64,000 bases of DNA, from positions 4,599,501-4,663,500 of the forward strand of contig NZ_CP085173.1 of assembly GCF_020616555.1 (NCBI RefSeq), in the 5' to 3' direction. The DNA is from Streptomyces longhuiensis. GTDB taxonomy: Bacteria > Actinomycetota > Actinomycetes > Streptomycetales > Streptomycetaceae. Each line of letters begins with the position of its first letter. Position 1 is the stretch's first letter. The notes beneath the pieces were generated by a model, which saw nothing but the letters and a program-made list of their open reading frames with translations, had not been told where the DNA came from and ran no database searches. This document shows, piece after piece, positions 43,687 to 52,708 of this stretch. The position numbers were made by a program, and so were the translations under genes.

Positions 43687-44949
43687 CTACTCCGCGTTCT
43701 CCGCCGCGTCGGCCGAGCGCTGAAGGCGGCCGAGGGTGGCGCCCGGGTTGCCGTTGGGGCCGACGGCCGAGCCGATCTCGCGCTTGACGCCGGCGCTGAC
43801 CTGGGCCCAGGACGTCTTGCCGACGGGGTAGAGCTGCGAGTTCGGCAGTTCGCCGAGGAACTTCGAGAGCTTCTGGTCGCGCCTGTCGTCGGCCATCGTG
43901 TTCGACGCGGAGTTGGTGACCGGCAGGAGGTCGTACTCGCGCGAGAAGTCGAGGACGTTCTTCTCGCTGTAGACGAAGTCGAGGAACTTGCCGACCTGGT
44001 CCTTGTGGCCGTTCTGCCGGAACGCCATCATCCAGTCGGCGACGCCCATGGTCGAACGGGCCCTGCCGTGGATGCCGGGCATCGGCACCGTGCCGAAGCT
44101 GACGCCCTTCTTGGCGGCCATCTGCATCAGCGTCGGGTGCCCGTTGAGCATGCCGACGTCTCCGCGCGTGAAGGCCGCGAAGGCCTGTGCGCGGTCGAGC
44201 TTGGCGGGCGGGGTCGGACCCGTGAGGCCCTGGCCGACCAGGTCGTCCTTCAGCCACTCGAAGGTCTTGACGTTCTGCGGGGAGTCGATGCTGTAGGTGC
44301 CGACGTCGTCCGTGTACCCGGAGCCGCCGCTCAGCATCCACATCATCGTCTCGGCCTGCGCCTCCTCCGGGCCCAGCGGGAGCGCGTAGGGGATCTTCAC
44401 GCCGCGCGCCTTGAGGGCCTTGGCGTCGGCCTGGAGCTGGGCCCAGGTCTGCGGCGGGGTCAGGCCGGCCTCGTCGAAGAGGGTCTTGTTGTAGAACAGC
44501 AGCCGCGTGGAGGACGCGAAGGGCATGCCGTACTGGACGCGGGAGACCTCGCCGGCGGCGGCGAGCTGCGGCAGGAAGTCGGACTGCACGGGGATGGAGA
44601 GCAGGTCGTTCGCGCTGTAGAGCTTGCCGCTCGCGGCGTAGTCGGAGTACGCGCCGATCTGCGCCATGTCGGGCGCGTGGCCGTCCGCGACCATCTTCTT
44701 GACCTTGGCGTCGACGTCGCTCCAGGAGTAGACGCTGACGTCGACCTTGATGCCGGGGTTCTTCTTCTCGAAGTCGGCGGACAGCGCGTCCCAGTACTTC
44801 TGGGAGCTGTTCGCCGGGGAGTCACCGTAGTCGGCGGCCACCAGCTTCAGGGTCACGTCCTCGGAGCCCGGGCCCCCGCAGGCGGCCAGCGTCGCCGCCA
44901 TGCCGAGCGCGGCCACCGCCGCCGTCAGACCTGTCATGCGCCGCTGCAC
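43687..44949 (-). CDS. ABC transporter sugar-binding lipoprotein
   Basis: A 420-residue family-1 extracellular solute-binding protein. The lipobox LAAC places the lipid on Cys24. The mature part has the typical VSVYSWSDVDAKVKKMVADGHAPDMAQIGA and GDVGMLNGHPTLM. No permease or ATPase genes adjoin, so it must use membrane subunits encoded elsewhere. A DasR-like site 71 bp upstream and the divergent nagK gene suggest an amino-sugar or chito-oligosaccharide ligand. Confidence 0.9.
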   Translation of the reverse strand: MQRRMTGLTAAVAALGMAATLAACGGPGSEDVTLKLVAADYGDSPANSSQKYWDALSADFEKKNPGIKVDVSVYSWSDVDAKVKKMVADGHAPDMAQIGAYSDYAASGKLYSANDLLSIPVQSDFLPQLAAAGEVSRVQYGMPFASSTRLLFYNKTLFDEAGLTPPQTWAQLQADAKALKARGVKIPYALPLGPEEAQAETMMWMLSGGSGYTDDVGTYSIDSPQNVKTFEWLKDDLVGQGLTGPTPPAKLDRAQAFAAFTRGDVGMLNGHPTLMQMAAKKGVSFGTVPMPGIHGRARSTMGVADWMMAFRQNGHKDQVGKFLDFVYSEKNVLDFSREYDLLPVTNSASNTMADDRRDQKLSKFLGELPNSQLYPVGKTSWAQVSAGVKREIGSAVGPNGNPGATLGRLQRSADAAENAE

Positions 44950-45019
44950 AGCCGGTTTCCCACCCTCTTGATGTCGCTCGTCAGGATTTCGGGCCCGGAA
45001 TGCTCACGAGGCCCGGTCA

Positions 45020-45035
45020 TAAGGTCTACACCACA
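45020..45035 (-). promoter_or_regulatory. DasR-like operator near the sugar-binding gene
   Basis: TAAGGTCTACACCACA matches the dre consensus at 11 of 16 positions, with the core GGTCTA-x-ACCA intact. It lies on the binding-protein side of the divergent region. Confidence 0.5.
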
Positions 45036-45114
45036 CGGGTTCCGCCCCCGCAACGGGCCTTCGCCGGGAAAGCGGAAACGCGCCATCCGTACACATCGAC
45101 GCAAGATCCATGCA

Positions 45115-45130
45115 AGTGGACTAGACCTCT
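45115..45130 (+). promoter_or_regulatory. DasR operator (dre) upstream of nagK
   Basis: AGTGGACTAGACCTCT matches A(C/G)TGGTCTAGACCA(C/G)T at 14 of 16 positions, 27 bp before the nagK start. nagKA is a known DasR target in S. coelicolor. The repressor is released by glucosamine-6-phosphate. Confidence 0.8.
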
Positions 45131-45157
45131 CGCGGGTTGAGGCGCGAGACTGTCCCC

Positions 45158-46105
45158 GTGAGACATGTCATCGCCCTCGATGTGGGCGGCACCGGAATGA
45201 AGGCCGCGCTGGTCGGGGCCGACGGCACCCTGCTCCACCAGACGCGGCGCGCCACCGGCCGCGAGCGCGGGCCCGACGCGGTCGTCGAGACCATACTCGG
45301 CTTCGCCGCCGACCTGCGCGCGTACGGCGAGGAACACCTCGGGGAGCCGGCCGCCGCGGCCGGCGTCGCGGTGCCCGGCATCGTCGACGACGAGCACGGC
45401 ATCGCCCTGTACGCGTCGAACCTCGGCTGGCGCGACGTGCCGATGCGCAGACTGCTGAGCGAGCGGCTCGACGGCATCCCCGTCGCCCTCGGCCACGACG
45501 TGCGCACCGGCGGCCTCGGCGAGGGCCGGCTCGGCGCGGGCAAGGGCGCGGACCGCTTCCTGTTCGTGCCGCTCGGCACGGGCATCGCCGGCGCCATCGG
45601 CATCGGCGGCCGCATCGAACCCGGCGCGCACGGCTCGGCCGGCGAGATCGGCCACATCGTCGTACGCCCCGGCGGCACGGACTGCAGCTGCGGCCAGCGC
45701 GGCTGCCTGGAGCGCTACGCGTCCGCCTCGGCGGTCTCGCTCGCCTGGGCCGAGGCCACCGGCGACCCGGAGGCGGACGCCGCGGACTGCGCCAAGGCCG
45801 TCGAGTCCGGTGACCCCAGGGCGCGGCAGGTGTGGCAGGAGGCCGTGGAGGCGCTCGCCGACGGGCTCGTCACGGCGCTCACCCTGCTGGACCCGCGCAC
45901 CCTGATCATCGGTGGCGGTCTGGCCGAGGCGGGGGAAACCTTGTTCACACCACTGCGGGCCGCCGTCGAGGAACGCGTGACGTTCCAGAAGCTGCCCACG
46001 ATCGTCCCGGCGGCCCTCGGGGACACCGCCGGCTGCCTGGGCGCGGGCCTGCTCGCCTGGGATCTGCTCGCCCGGTCCACCGATTCCACGGAGGTAGTCG
46101 CCTGA
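45158..46105 (+). CDS. nagK: ROK family N-acetylglucosamine kinase
   Basis: A 315-residue ROK sugar kinase. DVGGTGMKAALV is the ATP phosphate loop, GVAVPGIVD and GTGIAGAIGIGG follow, and the zinc motif is CSCGQRGCLE (about residues 175-184). It phosphorylates cytoplasmic GlcNAc to GlcNAc-6-P for the downstream NagA. GTG 45158 was chosen because the protein then begins directly with the family start MRHVIALDVGG. Its stop overlaps the nagA ATG (TGATG). Confidence 0.9.
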   Translation: MRHVIALDVGGTGMKAALVGADGTLLHQTRRATGRERGPDAVVETILGFAADLRAYGEEHLGEPAAAAGVAVPGIVDDEHGIALYASNLGWRDVPMRRLLSERLDGIPVALGHDVRTGGLGEGRLGAGKGADRFLFVPLGTGIAGAIGIGGRIEPGAHGSAGEIGHIVVRPGGTDCSCGQRGCLERYASASAVSLAWAEATGDPEADAADCAKAVESGDPRARQVWQEAVEALADGLVTALTLLDPRTLIIGGGLAEAGETLFTPLRAAVEERVTFQKLPTIVPAALGDTAGCLGAGLLAWDLLARSTDSTEVVA

Positions 46106-47250
46106 TGGCCGCTCTGAATGTTCTCTCCGGCGCCCGCGTCGTCCTGCCGGCCGGCGTCGTCGAGAACGGACGCGTGATCGTGGACGGCGCGAAGATCGCC
46201 GGCAGCGCGCCGGCCGGCGCCCCCTCCACCGATCTCACCGGCCACTGGGTCGTGCCCGGCTTCGTCGACATGCACAACCACGGCGGCGGCGGGGCCTCCT
46301 TCACCTCGGGATCGATCGACGACATCCTCAAGGGCGTCCGCACGCACCGTCTGCACGGCACCACGACGGTCGTCGCGTCCTTCGTCACCGGCGAGACGGA
46401 CTTCCTCACCCAGCGCGCGGGCCTGCTGTCCGAGCTGGCCGAGCAGGGCGAGATCGCGGGCATCCACTTCGAGGGCCCGTTCATCTCCCCGTGCCGCAAG
46501 GGCGCCCATGACGAAACGCTCCTGCGCGACCCCGACCCGGCCGAGGTCCGCAAGCTGCTCGACGCGGCGCGCGGCCGGGCCAAGATGCTCACCCTCGCCC
46601 CCGAACTCCCCGGCGGCATCGACTCCGTACGCCTCCTCGCCGAGCACGGCGTGATCGCCGCGATCGGCCACACCGACGCCACGTACGAGCAGACCGTCGA
46701 GGCGATCGACGCGGGCGCCACCGTCGCCACGCACCTCTACAACGCCATGCCGGCCATCGGCCACCGCGCCCCGGGCCCCATCTCGGCGCTCCTGGAGGAC
46801 GAGCGGATCACCGTCGAACTCATCAACGACGGCACGCATCTGCACCCGGCCGCACTGGAGCTGGCGTTCCACCACGTGGGCAGCGGGCGCGTCGCGTTCA
46901 TCACCGACGCGATGGACGCGGCGGGCTTCGGCGACGGCCGCTACATGCTCGGCACCCTGGAGGTCGAGGTGAAGGACAGCGTCGCGCGGCTCGTCGAGGG
47001 CAACTCCATCGCCGGCTCGACGCTCACCCTGGACCGCGCGTTCAAGCGCGCCGCCACCATCGACAAGCTGCCCGTCGAGGACGTCGTCCGCGCGATCTCC
47101 GCCAACCCGGCCCGCCTCCTCGGCGTGGACGACAGGGTGGGCTCGCTGGAGCCCGGCAAGGACGCCGACCTCGTGGTTCTCGACGAGGACTTCGAACTCA
47201 AGGGCGTCATGCGCAAGGGCCGGTGGATCGTGGAACCCCGGCTCGCCTGA
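46105..47250 (+). CDS. nagA: N-acetylglucosamine-6-phosphate deacetylase
   Basis: A 381-residue amidohydrolase deacetylating GlcNAc-6-P to glucosamine-6-P. It has VPGFVDMHNHGGGG (metal histidines), HFEGPFISPCRKGAH, AIGHTDATYEQ, THLYNAMPAIGHRAPG and the catalytic Asp in ITDAMDAAG. It receives substrate from nagK and from murQ (MurNAc-6-P cleavage). GGAGG precedes the ATG, which overlaps the nagK stop. The product is also the DasR inducer. Confidence 0.96.
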   Translation: MAALNVLSGARVVLPAGVVENGRVIVDGAKIAGSAPAGAPSTDLTGHWVVPGFVDMHNHGGGGASFTSGSIDDILKGVRTHRLHGTTTVVASFVTGETDFLTQRAGLLSELAEQGEIAGIHFEGPFISPCRKGAHDETLLRDPDPAEVRKLLDAARGRAKMLTLAPELPGGIDSVRLLAEHGVIAAIGHTDATYEQTVEAIDAGATVATHLYNAMPAIGHRAPGPISALLEDERITVELINDGTHLHPAALELAFHHVGSGRVAFITDAMDAAGFGDGRYMLGTLEVEVKDSVARLVEGNSIAGSTLTLDRAFKRAATIDKLPVEDVVRAISANPARLLGVDDRVGSLEPGKDADLVVLDEDFELKGVMRKGRWIVEPRLA

Positions 47251-47334
47251 GGTCTGGGCCTACCGCCCGGTCTTTGGCATGATCAGGCCGCGTTACTGAA
47301 GGTAGTTCCGAACTGAGGGGTGGGCTGGGGTCTC

Positions 47335-48267
47335 GTGATCCTCACGGTCACACTGAACGCCGCGCTCGACATCACCTACGACGTGCCGGCGCTGCACCCG
47401 CACGCGTCGCACCGCGTCACCAAGGTCACCGAACGCCCCGGCGGCAAGGGCCTCAACGTCGCGCGCGTGCTCGCCGCGCTCGGCCACGACGTGACCGTCA
47501 CCGGTTTCGCCGGCGGCGGCACGGGCCGCGCCCTCAGGGAACAGCTCGTGGACTCCCCCGGCATCCGGGACGCGCTCGTCCCGGTCTCGGGCGCCACCCG
47601 TCGCACCATCGCGGTCGTCGACGCCACGACCGGCGACACGACCCAGCTCAACGAGCCGGGCCCGCTCGTCGCCCCCGCCGAGTGGTCCGCGTTCACCGAG
47701 GCCTACCAGGAGCTCCTCACGTCCGCGTCCGCGGTGGCCCTGTGCGGCAGCCTGCCGCCGGGTGTCCCCGTCGGCGCGTACGCCCAGCTGGTCCGCGCGG
47801 CCCGCGCCGCGTCCGTGCCCGTACTGCTCGACTCGTCGGGGGAACCGCTGCGCCGGGGGCTCGCGGCCCGCCCCGACATCATCAAGCCGAACTCCGACGA
47901 GCTCGCCGAGCTCACCGGCTCCCACGAGCCGCTGCGCGCCACCCGTGACGCCCGCCGCCGCGGCGCACACTCCGTGGTCGCCTCACTGGGCCCCGAGGGC
48001 CTCCTCGCGGTCACCCCGGACGGCAGCTGGCGCGCTCCCGCCCCGGACCGCGTGAAGGGCAACCCGACGGGCGCGGGCGACTCGGCGGTCGCCGGCCTGC
48101 TCTCGGGCTACGTGGAAGACCTGCCGTGGCCGGACCGCCTGGCCCGCGCGGTCGCCCTGTCCGCGGCGACGGTACTGGCCCCGGTGGCCGGGGAGTTCGA
48201 CCGCGCGGCGTACGAGGAACTGCTCGGCCGGGTCGCGGTGACGCAACAGACGGCGACAGCGGCCTAG
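47335..48267 (+). CDS. PfkB-type sugar kinase (1-phosphofructokinase family)
   Basis: A 310-residue ribokinase-fold kinase. ILTVTLNAALDITYDV and GGKGLNVARVLAALGHDV are the 1-phosphofructokinase/tagatose-6-phosphate kinase N-terminal signature. The C-terminal VKGNPTGAGDSAVAGLLSGY holds the catalytic Asp and anion hole. Position after nagA suggests it acts on a sugar phosphate from amino-sugar catabolism, but the substrate is not clear. GTG 47335 starts at the canonical N-terminus. GTG 47320 is an alternative. Confidence 0.88.
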   Translation: MILTVTLNAALDITYDVPALHPHASHRVTKVTERPGGKGLNVARVLAALGHDVTVTGFAGGGTGRALREQLVDSPGIRDALVPVSGATRRTIAVVDATTGDTTQLNEPGPLVAPAEWSAFTEAYQELLTSASAVALCGSLPPGVPVGAYAQLVRAARAASVPVLLDSSGEPLRRGLAARPDIIKPNSDELAELTGSHEPLRATRDARRRGAHSVVASLGPEGLLAVTPDGSWRAPAPDRVKGNPTGAGDSAVAGLLSGYVEDLPWPDRLARAVALSAATVLAPVAGEFDRAAYEELLGRVAVTQQTATAA

Positions 48268-48304
48268 GGCACGCCCCGGGCCGCTGTCGGCAAACTTCTG
48301 TGGA

Positions 48305-49279
48305 TCAGCCGTTGGTGCCCTTGACCAGCCACATCTGGTCGAAGTTGGCGTCGCACTGGTTGCCCTGCTCGCACGAGATCGCGATCGCGTTCGTGCCCTT
48401 GCTGAGCTGGACGACGGACCAGGTGTTGGTCCACCCCTTCTCCCAGTCGCCTTCCTTGGCGCCGGAGAAGTTCTTCATGTTGAGCGGGCGGGTCTGCGCC
48501 TTGCCGTTGACCGTGATGGTCGCGTTGGCGTCCTTGCCGGGCACGCCGTAGTTGACGCGCAGGCTGTACGCACCGTCCTTCGGGATGCCGTTGACCGTCC
48601 AGGTGAGCTTGGCGCCCACCTGGTTGAAGCCGGCCACATAGGTGCCGCCGTCGGCCTTGGCGCCCTTGACGTCCGACGCGGTGGCCGTGCCGCCCTCGAG
48701 CTTCAGCGCCTTGGCGTCCGTCTTCGGGAGGTCGACCGGCTTGTCGGCGCTCTTGGACGGGGTCTGGCTCGGCTGGACCGACTGGGAGCCGCCGGACGGC
48801 TGCCCGCCCGCGTCGCCGCCCTTCGCGTCGTCGTTCGAGTCGCCGCCGAGGACCGCGACGCCGATGCCGATGACCACGGCCGCCACGACGGCGAGCGCGC
48901 CGATCAGCAGGCCCTTGGTGTTGGGACCGCGGCCCCGGCCGCCACCGCCGCCGTGCTGCGTGGGTGTCACCGTGGTCGGTGCGCCGCCGGGCAGCGTCTC
49001 GGGGGCCGAGTAGTGCGCGTTCGGCTGGCCGTAGGCCTGGGGCTGCTGGGGCGCCTGACCGTACGCGGCGGTCGGCTGCGGCTGCTGGCCGTACGGGGGC
49101 TGCTGCCCGTACTGCCGCTCACCGACCGGCCTGACCTGGTGGTAGGACCGGGGACCCGGATAGCCGTAGCCGCCGCCCCCGCTGGGCGGTGTCGCCCCGG
49201 CCGCCTGTCCGTCGGCGTACAGATAGCCGAACGGATCGTCGTCCTCGGGCGTGCTCGCGCCGTTGTCAGCGGGCGCCAT
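48305..49279 (-). CDS. Membrane-anchored carbohydrate-binding-module protein
   Basis: A 324-residue protein. A long Gln/Gly/Tyr/Pro-rich cytoplasmic segment (1-115, with repeated YGQ units) precedes one transmembrane helix (LLIGALAVVAAVVIGIGVAV, about 123-142). A Ser/Thr/Lys linker leads to a C-terminal beta-sandwich like CBM35/CBM6 (GGTYVAGFNQVGAKLTWTV, GTNAIAISCEQGNQCDANFDQM). It probably displays a glycan-binding domain outside the cell. Function unknown. Confidence 0.82.
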   Translation of the reverse strand: MAPADNGASTPEDDDPFGYLYADGQAAGATPPSGGGGYGYPGPRSYHQVRPVGERQYGQQPPYGQQPQPTAAYGQAPQQPQAYGQPNAHYSAPETLPGGAPTTVTPTQHGGGGGRGRGPNTKGLLIGALAVVAAVVIGIGVAVLGGDSNDDAKGGDAGGQPSGGSQSVQPSQTPSKSADKPVDLPKTDAKALKLEGGTATASDVKGAKADGGTYVAGFNQVGAKLTWTVNGIPKDGAYSLRVNYGVPGKDANATITVNGKAQTRPLNMKNFSGAKEGDWEKGWTNTWSVVQLSKGTNAIAISCEQGNQCDANFDQMWLVKGTNG

Positions 49280-49377
49280 CCCTGATCACTCCCTACGTAT
49301 CGCTTACCCGGCGAGCGTACCCGCTGGGAGTGGTCCGAAGGGGTGGCGTTGACCTCACCGATACCCGCGGAAGGAGA

Positions 49378-51090
49378 TCATCCGGCCCGTCGGTGCTGCT
49401 TGGCACGCGACCGTTTCTCGATGTACATCCGCTGGTCAGCGGATTTCAACACCTCGTCGGCCGTCATCCCGCAGTGCGCCCAGCCGATGCCGAAACTGGC
49501 GCCCACACGGACCGCCCTCCCGTCGACCCGGATGGGCGGAATGATCGCGTTCCGCAGACGGACGGCGAGGTCCTGTGCGTCGGCCCGGCCGAGCCCGTCG
49601 GCGAGCACGACGAACTCGTCGCCGCCGAGCCTCGCGACGGTGTCCCCGTCACGGACACCGCTGGTCAGACGCCGTGCGACCTCGATCAGAACGGCGTCTC
49701 CGGTGTGGTGCCCGAACCGGTCGTTGATCGACTTGAAGCCGTCCAGGTCGCAGAAGAGGACCGCCAGGCCCTTCGTCCCGTCGTCGGTCTCCCCCTCGGG
49801 CGCGACGATGTGGACGTGGTGATCGAAGCCATAGTCGTCGTAGATCCCGCCGGAGGGCCCGGACCCGCCGCTCTGCTGTCCGGCCGCGGCGGCAGCCGCG
49901 GCCCCCGCGAAGTCGAATCCGTGCCCGTTCGTGTCGTACGAGCTGCCGGTGCGGTCCCCGTACGCCGCGTCCAGGGAGTCCACGGCGCTCTGCTCGGGCA
50001 GCTGGGGGCGGCGGCACAGGCGGGCCGAGAGGCGGGAGCGCAGCTCCGCCGAGTTCGGCAGGCCGGTGAGGGAGTCGTGGGACGCGCGGTGCGCGAGGTG
50101 CAGCTCGCGGCGCTTGCGCTCCTCGATGTCCTCGACGTGGGTGAGCAGGAAGCGCGGTCCGTCGGCGGCGTCGGCCACCACCGAGTTCCGCAGGGACACC
50201 CAGACGTAGGTGCCGTCGCGCCGTCCGAGGCGCAGCTCGGCGCGGCCGCCCTCGGCGGAGGTGCGCAGCAGCGTGCCGATGTCCTCGGGGTGGACGAGGT
50301 CGGAGAACGAGTAGCGGCGCATGGCGGACGCCGGGCGGCTGAGCAGCCGGCACAGGGCGTCGTTCGTGCGCAGGAGCCGCCCGTGCTGGTCGCCGCCCAT
50401 CTCGGCGATGGCCATGCCGCTGGGGGCGTACTCGAAGGCCTGGCGGAAGGACTCCTCGCTGGCGCGCAGGGCCTGCTGCTCGCGTTCGAGCCGGACCAGG
50501 GCGCGCTGCATGTTGGCGCGCAGCCGTGCGTTGCTGATGGCGATGGCGGCCTGGAAGGCGTACATCTGCAGGGCCTCACGGCCCCAGGCGCCGGGGCGCC
50601 TGCCGTTGCGCGGGCGGTCGGCGGAGATCACGCCGAGGAGTTCGCCGCCGGAGCCGCCGGTGGCGTACATCGGGGCGAAGAGACGGTCCGCCGGGTGCCA
50701 CTCGTCCTCGAAGCGGGGCGCCGGACCGTCGGTGAACCACTGCGGTACGTCGTCCTCGTCGAGGACCCAGCCCTCGGTGTGCGGGATGAACCGCAGGTCG
50801 CCCCAGGCCTCGCCCATGGACAGGCGGCGGTCCCAGGAGGCGCGGGAGCCGACCCGGCCGGTGATGAGGGCTTCGGCGGAGGAGTCACCGGAGAAGGCGG
50901 CGACGACGAGGTCACCGTCCGGGCGTACGAGATTGACGCAGGCCAGCTCGTATCCGAGGCCGTTCACGACTCCGTCGGAGACCGTCTGCAGGGTGTCGGC
51001 CAGGCTGCGGGCGGTGTTCATGTCCGCCATGACCTGGTGAAGCTGCCGCAGGGTCGCAAGACGGACGTACGGCTCCGACTCGGTCTCCAT
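49378..51090 (-). CDS. cdgB: Diguanylate cyclase with GAF-PAS-GGDEF domains
   Basis: A 570-residue c-di-GMP synthase. An N-terminal GAF-like sensor (about 1-190) precedes a PAS/PAC domain (SEESFRQAFEYAPSGMAIAEM, about 205-325) and a C-terminal GGDEF domain interrupted by a Gly/Ser/Ala-rich insert (about 375-415). The active site RLGGDEFVVLADGLG (about 484) is intact. Architecture and position match S. coelicolor CdgB, which affects aerial development and antibiotic production through c-di-GMP and BldD. ATG 51090 follows GGGGAGA. Confidence 0.93.
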   Translation of the reverse strand: METESEPYVRLATLRQLHQVMADMNTARSLADTLQTVSDGVVNGLGYELACVNLVRPDGDLVVAAFSGDSSAEALITGRVGSRASWDRRLSMGEAWGDLRFIPHTEGWVLDEDDVPQWFTDGPAPRFEDEWHPADRLFAPMYATGGSGGELLGVISADRPRNGRRPGAWGREALQMYAFQAAIAISNARLRANMQRALVRLEREQQALRASEESFRQAFEYAPSGMAIAEMGGDQHGRLLRTNDALCRLLSRPASAMRRYSFSDLVHPEDIGTLLRTSAEGGRAELRLGRRDGTYVWVSLRNSVVADAADGPRFLLTHVEDIEERKRRELHLAHRASHDSLTGLPNSAELRSRLSARLCRRPQLPEQSAVDSLDAAYGDRTGSSYDTNGHGFDFAGAAAAAAAGQQSGGSGPSGGIYDDYGFDHHVHIVAPEGETDDGTKGLAVLFCDLDGFKSINDRFGHHTGDAVLIEVARRLTSGVRDGDTVARLGGDEFVVLADGLGRADAQDLAVRLRNAIIPPIRVDGRAVRVGASFGIGWAHCGMTADEVLKSADQRMYIEKRSRAKQHRRAG

Positions 51091-51234
51091 GCTCAGCTCT
51101 CCCCGAGACCTCGACAGCACTCCAGAATTCTGATCGCCGATTCCGCACGTGCGTGTGCACGCTCTTCTTGCAGTGTCTCCGCCACTGAATCACAGCGAGC
51201 TGTCCACTCGGTACACAGGGTCAACAAAATATGG

Positions 51235-51258
51235 CTCCTGTGACTCAAGTCACAGGAG
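51235..51258. promoter_or_regulatory. Perfect 24-bp palindrome upstream of cdgB
   Basis: CTCCTGTGACT-CA-AGTCACAGGAG, 11-bp perfect arms, lies 145 bp upstream of the cdgB start. A TTGACC-like -35 on the minus strand sits between it and the gene. It may be an operator or, read toward the flavin reductase gene, an RNA hairpin. It does not fit the BldD box I know closely enough to name. Confidence 0.5.
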
Positions 51259-51543
51259 GAGATGAAGGGTTGAGGGGTGCTCCGGCGCACGCCCCCTGCA
51301 CTTCCTGAACGGAGAAAACCGACGATCAGCACCATATGCGGACGACACCCACCACAGGTCCTAGGACCGACCTCGGCCCAAGGCCCGATGTGGCGGGCAC
51401 GGCACCGAAGCTAGCGTCGAGACGTGCTGAAGACTCCCCCGCCGCTGAAGAATTTCCCGCTCTCCCCCACCACCCGCACGACCCCCACAACCCCCACCGC
51501 TGCTTTCGTCCCCGCGCCCGCCTCGGCCGGGCATGCTGAGGGG
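51259..51543. other. Region upstream of the flavin reductase gene
   Basis: About 285 bp beyond the palindrome, read toward the flavin reductase. In phase with that gene a GTG at 51424 could extend it by 40 Pro/Thr-rich residues, but composition and the better-placed GTG 51544 argue against this. I see no clear promoter. Confidence 0.4.
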
Positions 51544-52062
51544 GTGAGCAACGACGAGTTCCGCGCCGCCATGTCCCGACTGGCCGCGGGCGTGGTCCTG
51601 GTGACCGCGCGCGAGATGCCGCTCGACCCGGACGACCCGTCGGCTCCCCTGGGCGAGGACGTCGGCATGACGGCGACGGCGTTCCTGTCGGTCTCCCTCG
51701 ACCCCCCGCTCGTCCTCGTCAGCCTGCGCAACGGCTCCCGCATGGACGACCTGCTCGACGAACAGCCCCTGTGGGCGGTGTCCGTGCTCTCCGAGAGTCA
51801 GCGCCACATCGCGGGCCGCTTCGCGATGAAGGGCCGCATCAGCGACCGTCTGCTCTTCGAGGACATCCCCTACGTACGCGGCGAGGTGTCCGGCGCGCCC
51901 CTGGTGGGCGGCGCGCTCGCGACGCTGGAGTGCCGCACGGAGCAGCGGGTGACGGCCGGGGACCACACGCTGGTGATCGGCCGGGTGCTCACGGCCTCGC
52001 TGCCCAGCGCCGACGGCGGACCGCTGGCCTACTTCAAGGGGAAGTACCGGCAGTTGGGGTGA
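51544..52062 (+). CDS. Flavin reductase family protein
   Basis: A 172-residue FMN-binding split-barrel protein of the HpaC-like flavin reductase family. It has FRAAMSRLAAGVVLVTAR, GMTATAFLSVSLDPPLVLVSL (flavin site), and the C-terminal GDHTLVIGRVLTASL...PLAYFKGKYRQL. It supplies reduced flavin to a partner monooxygenase, which is not in this window. GTG 51544 follows GAGGGG and gives the normal family length. Confidence 0.9.
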   Translation: MSNDEFRAAMSRLAAGVVLVTAREMPLDPDDPSAPLGEDVGMTATAFLSVSLDPPLVLVSLRNGSRMDDLLDEQPLWAVSVLSESQRHIAGRFAMKGRISDRLLFEDIPYVRGEVSGAPLVGGALATLECRTEQRVTAGDHTLVIGRVLTASLPSADGGPLAYFKGKYRQLG

Positions 52063-52090
52063 AGCCCCCGCCCGGACCCCGTGAGGCCGC

Positions 52091-52519
52091 TCAGTCCCAG
52101 CCCTGCCCCGACCGGCCCCGCTTCGTGTCCGACCGCGCCTTCTTGTTGCGCAGGCGGCGCTCGTTGATCCCCCGGGGGATGCGGGTCGCGCGGCGCGGCT
52201 TGGGCGGCGGGGCGGTGGCCTCGGCGAGGAGCGACGTGAGGCGCACGGCGGCGGTCTCGCGGTTTCGCCACTGGGAGCGGTGTTCCGAGGACCGTACGGA
52301 GATGACGCCGTCGACGAGGCGGGAGGCGAGCCGCTCCAGGGCCCGCGCCTTCCACACCTCGGGCAGCGCCTCCGTCCTGGCGAGGTCGAAGCGGAGCTCG
52401 ACCTGGGAGTCGCTGGTGTTCACGTGCTGGCCGCCCGGCCCGGACGACCGGGAGAATCGCCAGAGGAGCTCGGCCTCCGGAAGGACCACCGAGCCGCGGA
52501 TGAAGTAAGGACCGGACAT
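52091..52519 (-). CDS. arfB: Alternative ribosome-rescue peptidyl-tRNA hydrolase
   Basis: A 142-residue ArfB/YaeJ-type release factor that frees ribosomes stalled at mRNA ends. The catalytic [10 protein letters not shown] (GGQ at residues 29-31) is intact, and the basic C-terminal tail ([16 protein letters not shown]) that enters the empty mRNA channel is present. ATG 52519 gives the usual family N-terminus. ATG 52528 or 52546 are possible. Confidence 0.93.
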   Translation of the reverse strand: MSGPYFIRGSVVLPEAELLWRFSRSSGPGGQHVNTSDSQVELRFDLARTEALPEVWKARALERLASRLVDGVISVRSSEHRSQWRNRETAAVRLTSLLAEATAPPPKPRRATRIPRGINERRLRNKKARSDTKRGRSGQGWD

Positions 52520-52634
52520 GGGTTCCATGGTCGCGCCTGGACACACGCCGCGTCACCCCCTTTTCCCGGCGCCGCACCCATCCCGGGGAAAGAGGGTAAA
52601 GAAAGTAAAGACACCTGGAACCCTGGATCCCCCC

Positions 52635-52674
52635 TTGGCGTTCATAGGGGTACGAGTAGCTTCGTCTACGAAGC
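52635..52674 (+). promoter_or_regulatory. terD promoter and adjacent inverted repeat
   Basis: TTGGCG (52635-52640) and TAGCTT (52657-52662) are 16 bp apart. GCTTCGT-CT-ACGAAGC (52659-52674) overlaps the -10 and start point and could be an operator. Alternatively GGAAC-N18-GTT spans the same stretch and resembles an ECF-sigma promoter. Confidence 0.5.
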
Positions 52675-52708
52675 GCACGCATCGCTAACGAGGGAAGGAC
52701 TCCCAACA

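Noticed and set aside
49189..51243. A 684-codon frame opposite cdgB
   Set aside because: Shadow frame of the GAF-PAS-GGDEF gene, with Arg/Gly/Ala composition and no domain features.
51235..51258. BldD box at cdgB
   Set aside because: The GTGAC-N4-GTCAC spacing does not fit the tnACnC(A/T)GnGTnA consensus, so I left the regulator unnamed.
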